In this document: positions 1 to 7,817 of the stretch, one piece after another
Numbering within the stretch: position 1 is the first letter of the stretch
Layout: every line of letters begins with the position of its first letter
Origin: Candidatus Auribacterota bacterium
GTDB taxonomy: Bacteria > Auribacterota > JAFGBW01
Length of the DNA stretch: 27,745 bases
Direction of reading: 5' to 3'
NCBI GenBank assembly: GCA_016932965.1
Contig: JAFGBW010000167.1
Span: forward strand, 1 to 27,745
Program-made: the position numbers and the translations under genes
Notes under the pieces: model-generated
What the model saw: only the letters and a program-made list of their open reading frames with translations
Databases searched by the model: none
What the model was told of the DNA's origin: nothing

Positions 1-938
1 ATCCGTTGCTGCGCCTCTTCCACGTCTCTCAGCCGGACTGGCCCCATGAATTCGATTTCCTCCTGGATCAATTCTGCAGCGCGCTTTGATACATTCGAAA
101 ACACTTTGCTTTTGACTTCCTCACTGGCGGATTTCAAAGCCAACGCCAGTTCAGATGTGTCTATCTCCTTCAATACACGCTGGATGGAACGATTCTCCAC
201 TAGAACGATATCCTCGAATACAAACATCATTTTCTTCACTTCCTCGGCCAATTCCTGGTTCTGCTTTTCAATGGCAGAAAGAATGTTCCTTTCCGTTGTC
301 CTGTCCACCAGGTTTAAAATCTCAGCGACATTTTTTGCTCCTCCTGCAGATTTCAAATGCTGCTGTCCAATGGAAGACGACAATTGCTTCTTAACAACAG
401 AGCCCACTTGAGCCACTATCTCGGGATCAGTCTGGGACATGGTTGCCATCCGGATCATCACTTCTGATTGCTGGTCCACCGACAAGCCTGAAAGAACCTG
501 CGCGGCCTGAGACGGATCTAAGTGCGATAATATCAACGCAATGGTCTGAGGTTGTTCCGAATGAAGAAAATTGGACAATTGCCCCATGTCCACGGATTTT
601 AATATGTTAAAAATATCAGCATCCCCTCTTCTTCCGAGATTCATACGCTGTAAATAATCCGTGGCCTCTGCTTTGCCCAGTATGGTTTCTAAAAGTTCTT
701 TTACAGAGGCATCCCCGCCCATTACTCCACCCTTCGCAGCGATCACTTCCTGGTAGAATTCTTTGAGCACATCTTCCTTGATTCTAGGTTCCACCAGGGT
801 CATTTCCGAAATCGCCATGGTGATCCGGTCAATCTCACTGTCTTCCAGATTTTTGAACAATCTGGCCGCCCGCTCCTTTCCCAAAGCCAGCATCACAATG
901 GCTGCTTTTTGAGTTCTAGTCAGTTCAGTGATATCCAT
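1..938 (-). CDS. fliG: Flagellar motor switch protein FliG (C-terminus cut by window edge)
   Basis: FliG is the C-ring protein that links the MS ring (FliF) to the switch and interacts with the stator for torque. I translated the reading frame by hand: it is open from the ATG at 938 (MDITELTRTQKAAIVMLALG) to the window edge, 312 codons. The family is usually about 335-340 residues, so roughly the last 25 are missing. Recognisable parts are the N-terminal FliF-binding domain, the middle domain with QPQTIALILSHLDPSQAA (EQPQ in place of the common EHPQ), and the C-terminal motor domain with RSIQRVLKEID and the family signature EFMGPVRLRDVEEAQQ. The start lies 7 nt after the fliF stop, and an AAGGAA near the end of fliF can serve as ribosome site, so translation with fliF is likely coupled. 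Identity is secure from these motifs and from synteny. Confidence 0.95.
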   Translation of the reverse strand, partial: MDITELTRTQKAAIVMLALGKERAARLFKNLEDSEIDRITMAISEMTLVEPRIKEDVLKEFYQEVIAAKGGVMGGDASVKELLETILGKAEATDYLQRMNLGRRGDADIFNILKSVDMGQLSNFLHSEQPQTIALILSHLDPSQAAQVLSGLSVDQQSEVMIRMATMSQTDPEIVAQVGSVVKKQLSSSIGQQHLKSAGGAKNVAEILNLVDRTTERNILSAIEKQNQELAEEVKKMMFVFEDIVLVENRSIQRVLKEIDTSELALALKSASEEVKSKVFSNVSKRAAELIQEEIEFMGPVRLRDVEEAQQR

Positions 939-945
939 GTTCCAT

Positions 946-2571
946 TTATTCCTTCAGCCATCTTTTCAAAACCCGTTCTGATTCTACCTGATTCTGATCC
1001 ACCATTTTAGTCACTTCCTGGTCAATGAATGCCCTTTTCTCCACTGCTTTCAATCCTCTTGACTGAAAATCAGTCATGTTTTCTTCCTCTTCTTCTTCAG
1101 GCTGAGTTCCAGATGGTTTCATCTTCTTTTTTTCGATAAAACTTCCTCCCTCGCCTCCCTTTTTCTTAAACATGATCCAGAATAAAATCAAAACTACAAT
1201 TGAAAAACCAAGCTTCATCAGCGTGCCAATCAGGGTATTGACATCATGGGGACTTTTCAAATCCATGGTCTTGAAAATATCCCGGCTGGTTTTATCAAAG
1301 GGAACCTCCTTAATGACCACGTTATCCCCGCGCTTTTCATCAAAACCAATGGCATTTTTCACAATATCAATAAAAACTTTCATCTCCTCAGCAGTCCTTG
1401 GCTCATAAGTCTTATTGCCGTTTTCATCCAGAACCGTTTTTCCACTTTTATCGAGTTTGACTTTCTGTTCAAGAAAAACTGAAACAGTCAGTTTCTTTAC
1501 ATCCCCAACTGCTTTGATGATGTGTCTTACTTTTTTATCAATTTCATATTTATTGTTAATGACTTCCCGGTTTGATTGATTCTCCTGAGAAGACCCGCTG
1601 GAACTCTTTTTACCCGGAGCCATGTTGGATTCAACGCCCGGAGGCCCTTTTGCCACGTTTGATGCCCCTGAAGATTTTTCTGATGTGATGATTTCAGACC
1701 GTACCACCGCGGATTCCGGATCGAATTTTTCCTCTGTTTCTTCAATTTTATCAAAATCCAAAAGGGCATCCACGCGCACAACGGAGTTATTTCTTCCAAG
1801 AACCGAATCTAAAAGCGTCTGAAGCTTTTTAAGATAGTAAGCTTCCACGCTTTTTTGAATATTTATCCTGGATGAAAGAACCCCGTTATCTCCATCATCT
1901 TCTGAGGGGGGACTAAGAACATTGCCATAATGATCCACCACGGTTACATTTTTCGGTTTCAATCCTTCCACTGACGAAGCAGTCAACTGTTGGATTCCCT
2001 TGATTTGAGCTCCTTCCAGCACTCCTTCATAACTTAAATTCAGAAATACCGTGGCTGAAGATTCCTTTTTATCCTGTTCAAAAAGTGTTTCTTCAGGAAG
2101 CACTACATGGACCCTGACTCCCTCCACACCTTTTATTTTGGCAATCGTCCTCTCCAATTCACCGGCCAGAGCCCTATGATGCTGTATTCTTTGAACGAAA
2201 TCCGTGACACCCAGATTTTTTCTGTCAAAAATCTCAAATCCCAGATTATCTCCTTCTTTCGGAAGGCCTTTATTTTTCAACATCAACCTGACATTATTGA
2301 CCCTGTCTTTGAGAACATAAATATCCTTCCCGTTATTTTTTAATTCATATGGAATATTGTTATCTTCCAGATGTTTCACCATCTCTGAAGCAGTTGACTC
2401 ACTGAGACTAGCGTATAAAAGGACATAGTGAGGCTTCATATTAAGAGAAACGGCAACGGACACAGCAATGATCAAAACCACCAGGAAAAGCATCACAATC
2501 AGTTTTGTACTGGGATCCACTTCCTTCCAGAAAGCAATAAACTGCCTTTTTATATTTTCAAAAAATCCCAT
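946..2571 (-). CDS. fliF: Flagellar MS-ring protein FliF
   Basis: FliF forms the inner-membrane MS ring on which the export gate and C-ring assemble. The 541-residue protein has the expected plan. A short cytoplasmic N-terminus is followed by a membrane helix at about 24-44. The YscJ/FliF ring-building domains come next (for example GLPKEGDNLGFEIF and ELERTIAKIKGVEGVRVHVV). A Ser/Gly/Asn-rich linker lies around 300-335 and a second helix at about 447-467. The acidic cytoplasmic tail ends RVLKRWLKE, the FliG-binding end. The ATG at 2571 has a purine-rich AAGGAAAGGG just upstream. fliG follows after 7 nt. Oddly, the next gene upstream, fliE, is 384 nt away rather than adjacent, so fliF may have its own promoter or depend on read-through. 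Confidence 0.97.
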   Translation of the reverse strand: MGFFENIKRQFIAFWKEVDPSTKLIVMLFLVVLIIAVSVAVSLNMKPHYVLLYASLSESTASEMVKHLEDNNIPYELKNNGKDIYVLKDRVNNVRLMLKNKGLPKEGDNLGFEIFDRKNLGVTDFVQRIQHHRALAGELERTIAKIKGVEGVRVHVVLPEETLFEQDKKESSATVFLNLSYEGVLEGAQIKGIQQLTASSVEGLKPKNVTVVDHYGNVLSPPSEDDGDNGVLSSRINIQKSVEAYYLKKLQTLLDSVLGRNNSVVRVDALLDFDKIEETEEKFDPESAVVRSEIITSEKSSGASNVAKGPPGVESNMAPGKKSSSGSSQENQSNREVINNKYEIDKKVRHIIKAVGDVKKLTVSVFLEQKVKLDKSGKTVLDENGNKTYEPRTAEEMKVFIDIVKNAIGFDEKRGDNVVIKEVPFDKTSRDIFKTMDLKSPHDVNTLIGTLMKLGFSIVVLILFWIMFKKKGGEGGSFIEKKKMKPSGTQPEEEEEENMTDFQSRGLKAVEKRAFIDQEVTKMVDQNQVESERVLKRWLKE

Positions 2572-2955
2572 CGTTTTCCCTTTCCTTAACTGGTCGTTGT
2601 CATGTCTAATTTTTCACCAACAAGGAATATAAATCAATTTTCATACCAATAGGCACGTCCTGACTTACTTAATTCGTGAAATCCCCGATCAGCAGATAAA
2701 ATAATTTGACAATTATGGAAAAAAGTGATTAAAAACAGGACAAATCGAGAGTAGAAACTTCTAAAAGCAAGCTCATGAGAATCTCCGTTCGCCGCAAGAA
2801 TGCTTCTCAGTTGTTTTTTTGGCTTGTTTCTGCTGTAAACAGTGTGAAAAACGACCAGCGAATTCAATAGGAAAAAAAAGTTATGTTGTTTTTTTCTATA
2901 CACCAATAGGTATTTATTCTCAATTCTCGCTACTCGATTCCCGATTCTATCTCAA
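2572..2955. other. 384-nt gap between fliE and fliF, AT-rich, no convincing gene
   Basis: In most genomes fliE and fliF abut. Here they are separated by AT-rich DNA. The only open frame of any size (2634-2906, minus, 90 codons) is rich in Phe, Arg and Ser and resembles no family I know. I scanned for a GC-N10-CC sigma-54 pattern on the reading strand and found none. The fliE-proximal end holds a degenerate heptamer array (2915-2949). The rest could be a leader, a degraded insertion or a small RNA locus; nothing in it decides which. Confidence 0.5.
2915..2949. repeat. Degenerate heptanucleotide tandem repeat (5 units)
   Basis: Five consecutive 7-nt units read TATTCTC, AATTCTC, GCTACTC, GATTCCC, GATTCTA, followed by a partial TCTC, directly after the fliE stop. 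The period of seven and the ATTC core match the array at 12430-12457. Heptamer arrays of this kind (short tandemly repeated repetitive sequences) are known in intergenic DNA of cyanobacteria and other bacteria; their function is unsettled. Confidence 0.6.
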
Positions 2956-3276
2956 TCACATCCCTCCGCCTAATTTCATGACTTCTTTATAGGCGTTCAT
3001 GAGTTTATTGCGGATATCCATCATGATTCTGAAGGAAGTATCAGCCTCGGTAACTGCAGTCATGACCTCATGGATATCCTTGACTTCGCCTGTGGCGAGT
3101 TTTTCGATTTTATCTTCTGCTTTTAGCTGAAGATCATTGACTTCTGTCATAAACCCTTTCAATATTTCATTAAAACCGGGTCCATCAGTCTCATTCTTTT
3201 TTACGCCGGTTTTCAGTTTTTCACTGATTTTATCAAGGCCAATATGGGTCAGACGGCTGGCATTGATTTCATTCAT
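2956..3276 (-). CDS. fliE: Flagellar hook-basal body protein FliE
   Basis: FliE is the small export-gate-proximal rod protein that joins the MS ring to the FlgB rod. The product has 106 residues, normal for the family. The diagnostic C-terminal half is present: VNDLQLKAEDKIEKLATGE, then HEVMTAVTEADTSFRIMM and the signature RNKLMNAYKEVMK near the end. The ATG at 3276 has a clear AGGAG about 8 nt upstream. It lies 17 nt downstream of flgC in the same operon (flgB-flgC-fliE). The following gene, fliF, is unusually far away. Confidence 0.95.
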   Translation of the reverse strand: MNEINASRLTHIGLDKISEKLKTGVKKNETDGPGFNEILKGFMTEVNDLQLKAEDKIEKLATGEVKDIHEVMTAVTEADTSFRIMMDIRNKLMNAYKEVMKLGGGM

Positions 3277-3293
3277 TGTCCTATTCTCCTGAG

Positions 3294-3725
3294 TTATAAG
3301 TTAGACATCAAGTCAATCATTTTTCTTATCATAGCCCGGGTATTTTTCAGCACACTCAGATTCGCTTCATAAGAACGGGATGCGGCGATCATATCCACAT
3401 TCTCTTCCACTATATCCACGTTCGGCATGGAAACATACCCTTCCCCATCAGCATCAGGATGCCCTGGTTTGTATATTTTTTTAAACGGCCTCTGATCCTC
3501 CACCAATTCTGTGACCTCCACCCCTTTTCCAATTGGTTCCGTATTGGCAAGGCTTTTATCCATCACAGTCTGAAACACCACATACTGCCTTCTGTAAGGT
3601 TCCTCATTTGCCCCGCGTGTTGTATTGATATTGGCAATGTTATTGGCAATGACATTCATACGCCTGCGTTCAGCAGTCAAGGCGGAAGCACTGATCTTCA
3701 ACGTTTCATAGACCTTTTCCAGCAC
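3294..3725 (-). CDS. flgC: Flagellar basal-body rod protein FlgC
   Basis: FlgC is a proximal rod subunit exported by the flagellar type III system and assembled in the periplasm. The 143-residue product carries the rod/hook N-terminal signature RRRMNVIANNIANINTTRG and the family C-terminus (NVDIVEENVDMIAASRSYEANLSVL followed by MIRKMIDL). The start is GTG at 3725, supported by AAGGAG with 7-nt spacing; no in-frame ATG would retain the N-terminal helix. It follows flgB by 11 nt and precedes fliE by 17 nt, so the three are one transcription unit. Confidence 0.96.
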   Translation of the reverse strand: MLEKVYETLKISASALTAERRRMNVIANNIANINTTRGANEEPYRRQYVVFQTVMDKSLANTEPIGKGVEVTELVEDQRPFKKIYKPGHPDADGEGYVSMPNVDIVEENVDMIAASRSYEANLSVLKNTRAMIRKMIDLMSNL

Positions 3726-3736
3726 AGAATTTCTCC

Positions 3737-4114
3737 TTAATTTTTAACATTCTCAAAAACTTCACGCCAGTGAACCAGACGTTTTTTCAATAAGGTAGCT
3801 GCCAACTCATAATTGGTTCGATTCTCTTCCATGGCAACCAGTTCTTTTTCCATATCAACGTTATTCATATCCATCCTGAAAGGCGAATCATAATTGTCGG
3901 AAATAGAAGCAGTCACAGATTCAATACGCTGAAGATCCCCACTCTCCACAGCCTGTTTGAGGGCTTCATTAAAATTCAGTTTTTTTGCTATGAAACCGGG
4001 AGTCTCCACATTGGCTATATTATTGGCTATGACTTTTTGATTCATCGCAGTCAAATCAAGGATCTTTTTCAGAATCACTGCCCGCTTATCTTCAAATATC
4101 TTATCCATTATCAT
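3737..4114 (-). CDS. flgB: Flagellar basal-body rod protein FlgB
   Basis: FlgB is the first proximal rod subunit. The 125-residue product has the rod signature NQKVIANNIANVETPGF at about 25-41 and the C-terminal VDMEKELVAMEENRTNYELAA helix used for rod packing. The ATG at 4114 has GAGG six nt upstream; a second in-frame ATG at 4108 would also keep the domain. It is the first gene of the flgBC-fliE cluster. A plausible -24/-12 sigma-54 element (4141-4156) lies just upstream, giving a short leader of about 15 nt. The sigma-54 activator gene is the next gene upstream on this strand. Confidence 0.95.
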   Translation of the reverse strand: MIMDKIFEDKRAVILKKILDLTAMNQKVIANNIANVETPGFIAKKLNFNEALKQAVESGDLQRIESVTASISDNYDSPFRMDMNNVDMEKELVAMEENRTNYELAATLLKKRLVHWREVFENVKN

Positions 4115-4478
4115 AACACGCCTCTTCGAATCTTAAAATCAGCAAGAAATATTCCCTTTAATTTCGATTATATATTTTTGTTTATCCTATTGGAATAAAA
4201 TGAGTTATGATTTTATAAAATTTAATCTTGTAATCCTAATAGGTATATTTTACCAGTTTTCATGCGCCAAAAAGGCTTTTCTTTTCCGAATTCTCAACTT
4301 TTCCATCCTATTATCCTCATAAAGAAACCCTTCCCTATTGATTGAACTTCCCTAAAGCAAAGTTGTTAAAAATTTCCGCTTAAACAAGGATGCTTCGCAA
4401 CTGGTTGATCAGCCTAAACCCCGCCGCAATCAAAGGGGGATGAAGCCGATGAATTCAACCTGAATAAATAAAATTTTC
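4115..4478. other. Intergenic region between the sigma-54 regulator gene and flgB
   Basis: These 364 nt are AT-rich and hold no convincing ORF. The flgB-proximal end has a candidate -24/-12 promoter (4141-4156). The regulator-proximal end (about 4380-4460) is more GC-rich, with a weak CCCC...GGGG pairing but no T-run, so I do not call a terminator. Activator binding sites expected 80-150 nt upstream of the promoter would fall around 4230-4310; I could not pick out a clear dyad there. Confidence 0.45.
4141..4156 (-). promoter_or_regulatory. Candidate sigma-54 (-24/-12) promoter for flgB
   Basis: Read on the minus strand the site is GGGAATATTTCTTGCT. It keeps the invariant GG-N10-GC spacing and a perfect TTGCT -12 box. 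The -24 half fits only GG and the following A of TGGCACG. Initiation would fall near 4130, 15-16 nt before the flgB ATG. Proximity to a sigma-54 activator gene raises the odds; the sequence match alone is moderate. Confidence 0.45.
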
Positions 4479-5858
4479 CTATTCCTCCATTTCTTCCTCT
4501 ATGATTTCTCCATTTCGTCTGTATTCATTCAACTTATTCCTCAATGTTCTGATACTAATATCAAGGGACTTTGCCGTCTGGGTTCTGTTATTATGATGCA
4601 GTTTCAATGTTTTTAAGATGACCTCTTTTTCAACCTCTTCCAAGGTCTTTCCTGCTTGAAAAGAAGTATCTTCCGCCTTCTGGACAAATTCAAAATGGAA
4701 ACCTAAATCCTCTTTCTCTATTAGTCCCGTGCGATCCATCACCACTGCCCTTTCAATGACATTTTGAAGTTCCCGGATATTCCCAGGCCAGGCGTAAGTC
4801 TCCATGCTTTTCATAGCTTCTTCAGAAATACTTTTCTCCTGTTTCTTATTTTCCATAACGAACCGTTTTAAAAAATAATTCGCCAGAAGAGGGATATCCC
4901 CCTTTCTTTCTCGTAACGGCGGCAGCATGACGGGAATCACATTTAAACGGTAGTATAAATCTTCACGGAATTTCCCCTGCGTGATGACCTCTTTCAAATT
5001 TTTATTCGTACTGGAGAGCAATCTCACATCCACCTTGATACTCTTGGATGATCCGATCCGCTCGAATTCACGTTCCTGAATCACGCGCAACAGTTTAGCC
5101 TGCAAGGAAATATCGATTTCTGAAATCTCATCCAAAAAGAGGGTTCCGGAATCAGCGAGTTCGAATCGTCCCTGTCTTTGAATAAATGCTCCTGTGAATG
5201 ATCCCTTTTCATGTCCGAACAATTCACTTTCAATGAGTGTCGGAGGCAACGCAGCGCAATTCAATTTAATAAACGGCTTCCCTTTTCTCTCACTGTGATA
5301 ATGAATGGCTCTGGCCACGAGTTCCTTGCCTGTGCCGCTTTCACCGCAAATCAGAACACTGGCTCTGGAATCCGCTACTTTTTTTATCGTTTCATACAAT
5401 TCCAGTAACAGTTTCGACTGCCCGATGATTTCACCAAATCCCAGCCTTTCGTCCATTTCCTTTTTAAGATAGGCATTCTGCGCCCTTAAATTCAACGTTT
5501 CTGAAATTTTTTTGATTAGAAGCTCCACCTGGTCAGGTGTAAATGGTTTCAACAGATAATCGCATGCGCCTGCCTTCATCGCCTCCACGGCTGTCTCAAT
5601 GGTCCCGTAAGCAGTCATCACGACCACCTCTGTCTCCGGACTAGTTGATTTTGCCTTTTTCAGCACTTCCAAACCGGATAATTTCGGCAGTTTCATGTCC
5701 GTGAAAATCACGTCATAATTCTCGTTCTCCAGCATCCTCACAGCCGAAGTCCCGTCTTGCGCCTGCTTTACCTCACACCCCATTCTCATGAGCGTCTCCC
5801 CCACAAATTCTCTCATCAAGGGCTCGTCATCCACTACCAATACTTTTTGAATATTCAT
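4479..5858 (-). CDS. Sigma-54-dependent response regulator (FlgR/NtrC family)
   Basis: This is a two-component activator that opens sigma-54 promoters by ATP hydrolysis. The 459 residues comprise three parts. The receiver (about 1-120) has phosphoacceptor D54 in FTDMKLP and K104. The AAA+ domain has Walker A GESGTGKE at 172-179, the sigma-54 contact loop at 219-224 and Walker B FLDE at 241-244. The C-terminal Fis-type helix-turn-helix contains NRTQTAKSLDISIRTLRNKL. The contact loop reads GSFTGA rather than the usual GAFTGA. The histidine kinase gene lies upstream, 194 nt away, and flgBC-fliE follows downstream, so the pair is probably the flagellar FlgS/FlgR-type system. AtoC/ZraR-like regulators have the same layout, so the flagellar role rests on context. 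The start ATG at 5858 begins directly with the receiver (MNIQKVLVVDDE). Confidence 0.9.
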   Translation of the reverse strand: MNIQKVLVVDDEPLMREFVGETLMRMGCEVKQAQDGTSAVRMLENENYDVIFTDMKLPKLSGLEVLKKAKSTSPETEVVVMTAYGTIETAVEAMKAGACDYLLKPFTPDQVELLIKKISETLNLRAQNAYLKKEMDERLGFGEIIGQSKLLLELYETIKKVADSRASVLICGESGTGKELVARAIHYHSERKGKPFIKLNCAALPPTLIESELFGHEKGSFTGAFIQRQGRFELADSGTLFLDEISEIDISLQAKLLRVIQEREFERIGSSKSIKVDVRLLSSTNKNLKEVITQGKFREDLYYRLNVIPVMLPPLRERKGDIPLLANYFLKRFVMENKKQEKSISEEAMKSMETYAWPGNIRELQNVIERAVVMDRTGLIEKEDLGFHFEFVQKAEDTSFQAGKTLEEVEKEVILKTLKLHHNNRTQTAKSLDISIRTLRNKLNEYRRNGEIIEEEMEE

Positions 5859-5880
5859 GCTTTTCCTTTTCTTCTTTTAA

Positions 5881-5904
5881 GGGAACTTTTTGAAAAAAGT
5901 TCCC
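5881..5904. terminator. Perfect hairpin between kinase and regulator genes
   Basis: GGGAACTTTTT and AAAAAGTTCCC form a perfect inverted repeat with a very short loop; in practice about nine pairs with a six-nt loop. It sits 22 nt upstream of the regulator ATG on the minus strand. Its A/T tracts allow it to act as a terminator or attenuator in either direction. Which direction matters in vivo is not visible. Confidence 0.5.
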
Positions 5905-5930
5905 TTAAACCCTCAAAAACTTTTAAATTG

Positions 5931-5977
5931 TTGAAACGATCCTGCCGTAGATATAAATTGCGGCAGGATCGCTTCAA
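5931..5977. repeat. 17-bp inverted repeat, strong stem-loop
   Basis: Arms 5931-5947 (TTGAAACGATCCTGCCG) and 5961-5977 are complementary with one mismatch, enclosing a 13-nt AT-rich loop. No T-run follows on either side, so it looks like a REP-type or RNA-stabilising element rather than a classical terminator. It is the middle of three hairpins in the 194-nt gap between the kinase and regulator genes. Confidence 0.6.
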
Positions 5978-6007
5978 CTCAATTCAATTTTTCAAACGGG
6001 TTTCAAA

Positions 6008-6034
6008 GGGATCTTTTGTCCATAAAAGGTTCCC
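6008..6034. terminator. Imperfect stem-loop just downstream of the histidine kinase gene
   Basis: GGGATCTTTT and AAAAGGTTCCC can pair with one bulge around a GTCCAT loop, 18 nt beyond the kinase stop on the minus strand. It resembles the 5881-5904 hairpin in base composition. It could partly terminate transcription before the regulator gene. No perfect T-run follows, so confidence is limited. Confidence 0.35.
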
Positions 6035-6052
6035 CTGAAAACTTTCCTGCAA

Positions 6053-7366
6053 TCACTTTTCTCCTGCTAAATCAGGCAGATAGATTTTAAATTCAGCCCC
6101 GCCCAGGGGACAGCAGCTGAAGACCTCGATTTTCCCTTCCAGAGCCTCGGTGATTTTCTGAACCATAGAAAGGCCGATCCCGGTTCCGAAGGCCTTGGTA
6201 GTAAAAAAAGGTTTAAACATTTTTTCAGCGACTTCAATAGGAATGCCGGGTCCGGAATCCCTGACACTGATTAAAACATGACGTCTGTTTTCCTCAAAAT
6301 CAAAACTTTTAATGATCCGGACTGGTAAAGGATCTGCTAATTCAGGCAGGGTTTCGATTTCAGAAAATTCGATCTCTACCCGGCCCTGGTTATCCAGGAT
6401 CTGATAGGCATTGAGGAGAAGATTGAGGACGGCCTGCCTGATCAAATCGCTGTCTGAATGGATCATGACCGGGGACATACTTTTCTTGAGAACCTTGATA
6501 CCGGAAAGGGAATCTTCTGTTTCAGTCTTACCGGAATAAAGGATCACCTTATCGACAATCTGATCCAAAGATGCCTGAGAAGGATTGACTTTTACGGGTT
6601 TGGAAAAGGTTAAAAGAGCTGTGATGAAAGCATTCAATTCACGGACTCCGCTGATGATTTTATCCAGAAGCTGCAAATGAGAAGAATTGGCTGAAAGATC
6701 TCTTTTTAAAAGAGCGGCAAAACCCTCGATGCCTCCCAAAGGATTTCTGATTTCGTGCGCCACAGTCACTGCCATCTGACCGAGCCCGGCCAATGATTCG
6801 CTTTGAATCAACTGTTTTCGCAAGTCTTTGACTTCGGTCAGATCTTTCACGACCAGAAGGAATTCAAGCCGATCCTTTCCAAAAAAGGTTCCGGACAATT
6901 CCAGCCATTTATCTCCTGCCTTCATGATCTTATTATGCTGATCATACGGCGATCTGCGGCAAGTCTCCACCCATTTCTGCAATGGGCTCAAAGAGGGAAT
7001 ATCGCTCAATTGTTTTTCTGAGACGTTTCCTTCTTCACACCCGAGAATGGACAAAAGAGCCTGATTGGTTTTAATGATCCGGTTTCCGGAATCCAGGACC
7101 ATGATTCCTTCCATCATTCCCTGAAACACCTTGTTCAGAAACTCGCCGGCTTGTTCCAATTCCTGATTTTTATGTTCCAGTTCCATGTTGACTCTCGCGA
7201 CCTCTTTTTTTAGTTCCTGATAAGCTTGCGTGAGAGTCTGGCTTTTGAGATTGAACTGCTCAAAAGCCTCCTGTATCATTTGTTTCATGATTTCGGCTTC
7301 TGACATGTGCAATGTCTTCTCTGAATGATCCTTGCTTTTTTCAGGAGTGGAAACGGAATCAAGCAT
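6053..7366 (-). CDS. Soluble PAS sensor histidine kinase (FlgS/NtrB-like)
   Basis: This is the probable cognate kinase of the adjacent sigma-54 regulator. With the ATG at 7366 the protein has 437 residues. It begins with a coiled coil (about 25-75), followed by a PAS-like segment (about 78-180, beginning [19 protein letters not shown]). The HisKA domain has phosphoacceptor H204 in [11 protein letters not shown]. The ATPase domain has the N-box around LNLLLNAYQ (312-322), RDSGPGIP, and [11 protein letters not shown]. No membrane helix or signal peptide is visible, so it should sense a cytoplasmic cue, as FlgS/FleS kinases do. The open frame continues upstream to 7564, but that part is basic, low in family likeness and overlaps the FlgN-like ORF, so I start at 7366. 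ATG and the upstream TGA overlap (ATGCTTGA), indicating coupled translation. Confidence 0.88.
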   Translation of the reverse strand: MLDSVSTPEKSKDHSEKTLHMSEAEIMKQMIQEAFEQFNLKSQTLTQAYQELKKEVARVNMELEHKNQELEQAGEFLNKVFQGMMEGIMVLDSGNRIIKTNQALLSILGCEEGNVSEKQLSDIPSLSPLQKWVETCRRSPYDQHNKIMKAGDKWLELSGTFFGKDRLEFLLVVKDLTEVKDLRKQLIQSESLAGLGQMAVTVAHEIRNPLGGIEGFAALLKRDLSANSSHLQLLDKIISGVRELNAFITALLTFSKPVKVNPSQASLDQIVDKVILYSGKTETEDSLSGIKVLKKSMSPVMIHSDSDLIRQAVLNLLLNAYQILDNQGRVEIEFSEIETLPELADPLPVRIIKSFDFEENRRHVLISVRDSGPGIPIEVAEKMFKPFFTTKAFGTGIGLSMVQKITEALEGKIEVFSCCPLGGAEFKIYLPDLAGEK

Positions 7367-7817
7367 GACTGGATTCTTTCGAAGACGAGTGAGGAGTATG
7401 AGAGTAAGCTTTCTTGGCTCGAAGCAGGTTGTCTTCCTGAATGGTTTTTGGTTTTGCAGCCAGGAGAGTATTTTGATAGCTAGCTTGCATGGAATGCTGG
7501 TTCTGTTCATCCAGAAGGATTGTTTCCTGAAGGATCTTCTCCACGTCTTTGAGTAAACGGACAAGATCTTCGGGAAGAGTCAGACCGTGTTGTTTATGAT
7601 ACGCCCATGCGTCTTTTAAATTCTCCAGGGAGACGTCCAACAATCTTATTTTTTCCAAAAGGGTCATCTTTTCAGGAAGCAAGGTGAACACCTTTTGCAG
7701 CGGGACCCCGCCTGTCAGCCATTCCTGCTCTTTTCTGGATATAGCAAGGATATCCCTGTAAAGAATGATCTGTTCCTCAAGGGCTTTTTTCCATTCATTA
7801 ATTTCCTGTGCCTTCAG
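7359..7817 (-). CDS. FlgN-like coiled-coil protein, possible CTG start
   Basis: FlgN-family proteins are cytoplasmic export chaperones for the hook-associated proteins. The 152-residue segment is almost all helical, with a FlgN-like pattern: EINEWKKALEEQIILYRDIL, a Lys-Glu-rich turn, a second long helix (LPEKMTLLEKIRLLDVSLENL) and a third ending near LLDEQNQHSMQASYQNTLL. I recognise the pattern, not a strict signature, so the family call is tentative. The start is the odd point. No ATG, GTG or TTG lies near the end of the preceding gene. An ATG at 7970 would overlap that gene by 173 nt. A GGAGGG seven nt before CTG 7817 makes CTG the best start, inside the last codons of the TPR lipoprotein gene. 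Its stop overlaps the kinase ATG by 8 nt. Confidence 0.5.
   Translation of the reverse strand: MKAQEINEWKKALEEQIILYRDILAISRKEQEWLTGGVPLQKVFTLLPEKMTLLEKIRLLDVSLENLKDAWAYHKQHGLTLPEDLVRLLKDVEKILQETILLDEQNQHSMQASYQNTLLAAKPKTIQEDNLLRAKKAYSHTPHSSSKESSHA

Noticed and set aside
2634-2906. 90-codon minus-strand ORF in the fliE-fliF gap
   Set aside because: No family likeness, skewed Phe/Arg/Ser composition, no ribosome site and low-complexity DNA; treated as non-coding.
4381-4460. Possible terminator after the sigma-54 regulator gene
   Set aside because: Only a four-base CCCC/GGGG pairing with a long loop and no T-run.
7367-7564. Upstream extension of the histidine kinase frame
   Set aside because: It overlaps the FlgN-like ORF, is basic and unlike kinase N-termini; the ATG at 7366 overlaps the preceding stop as expected for coupled genes.
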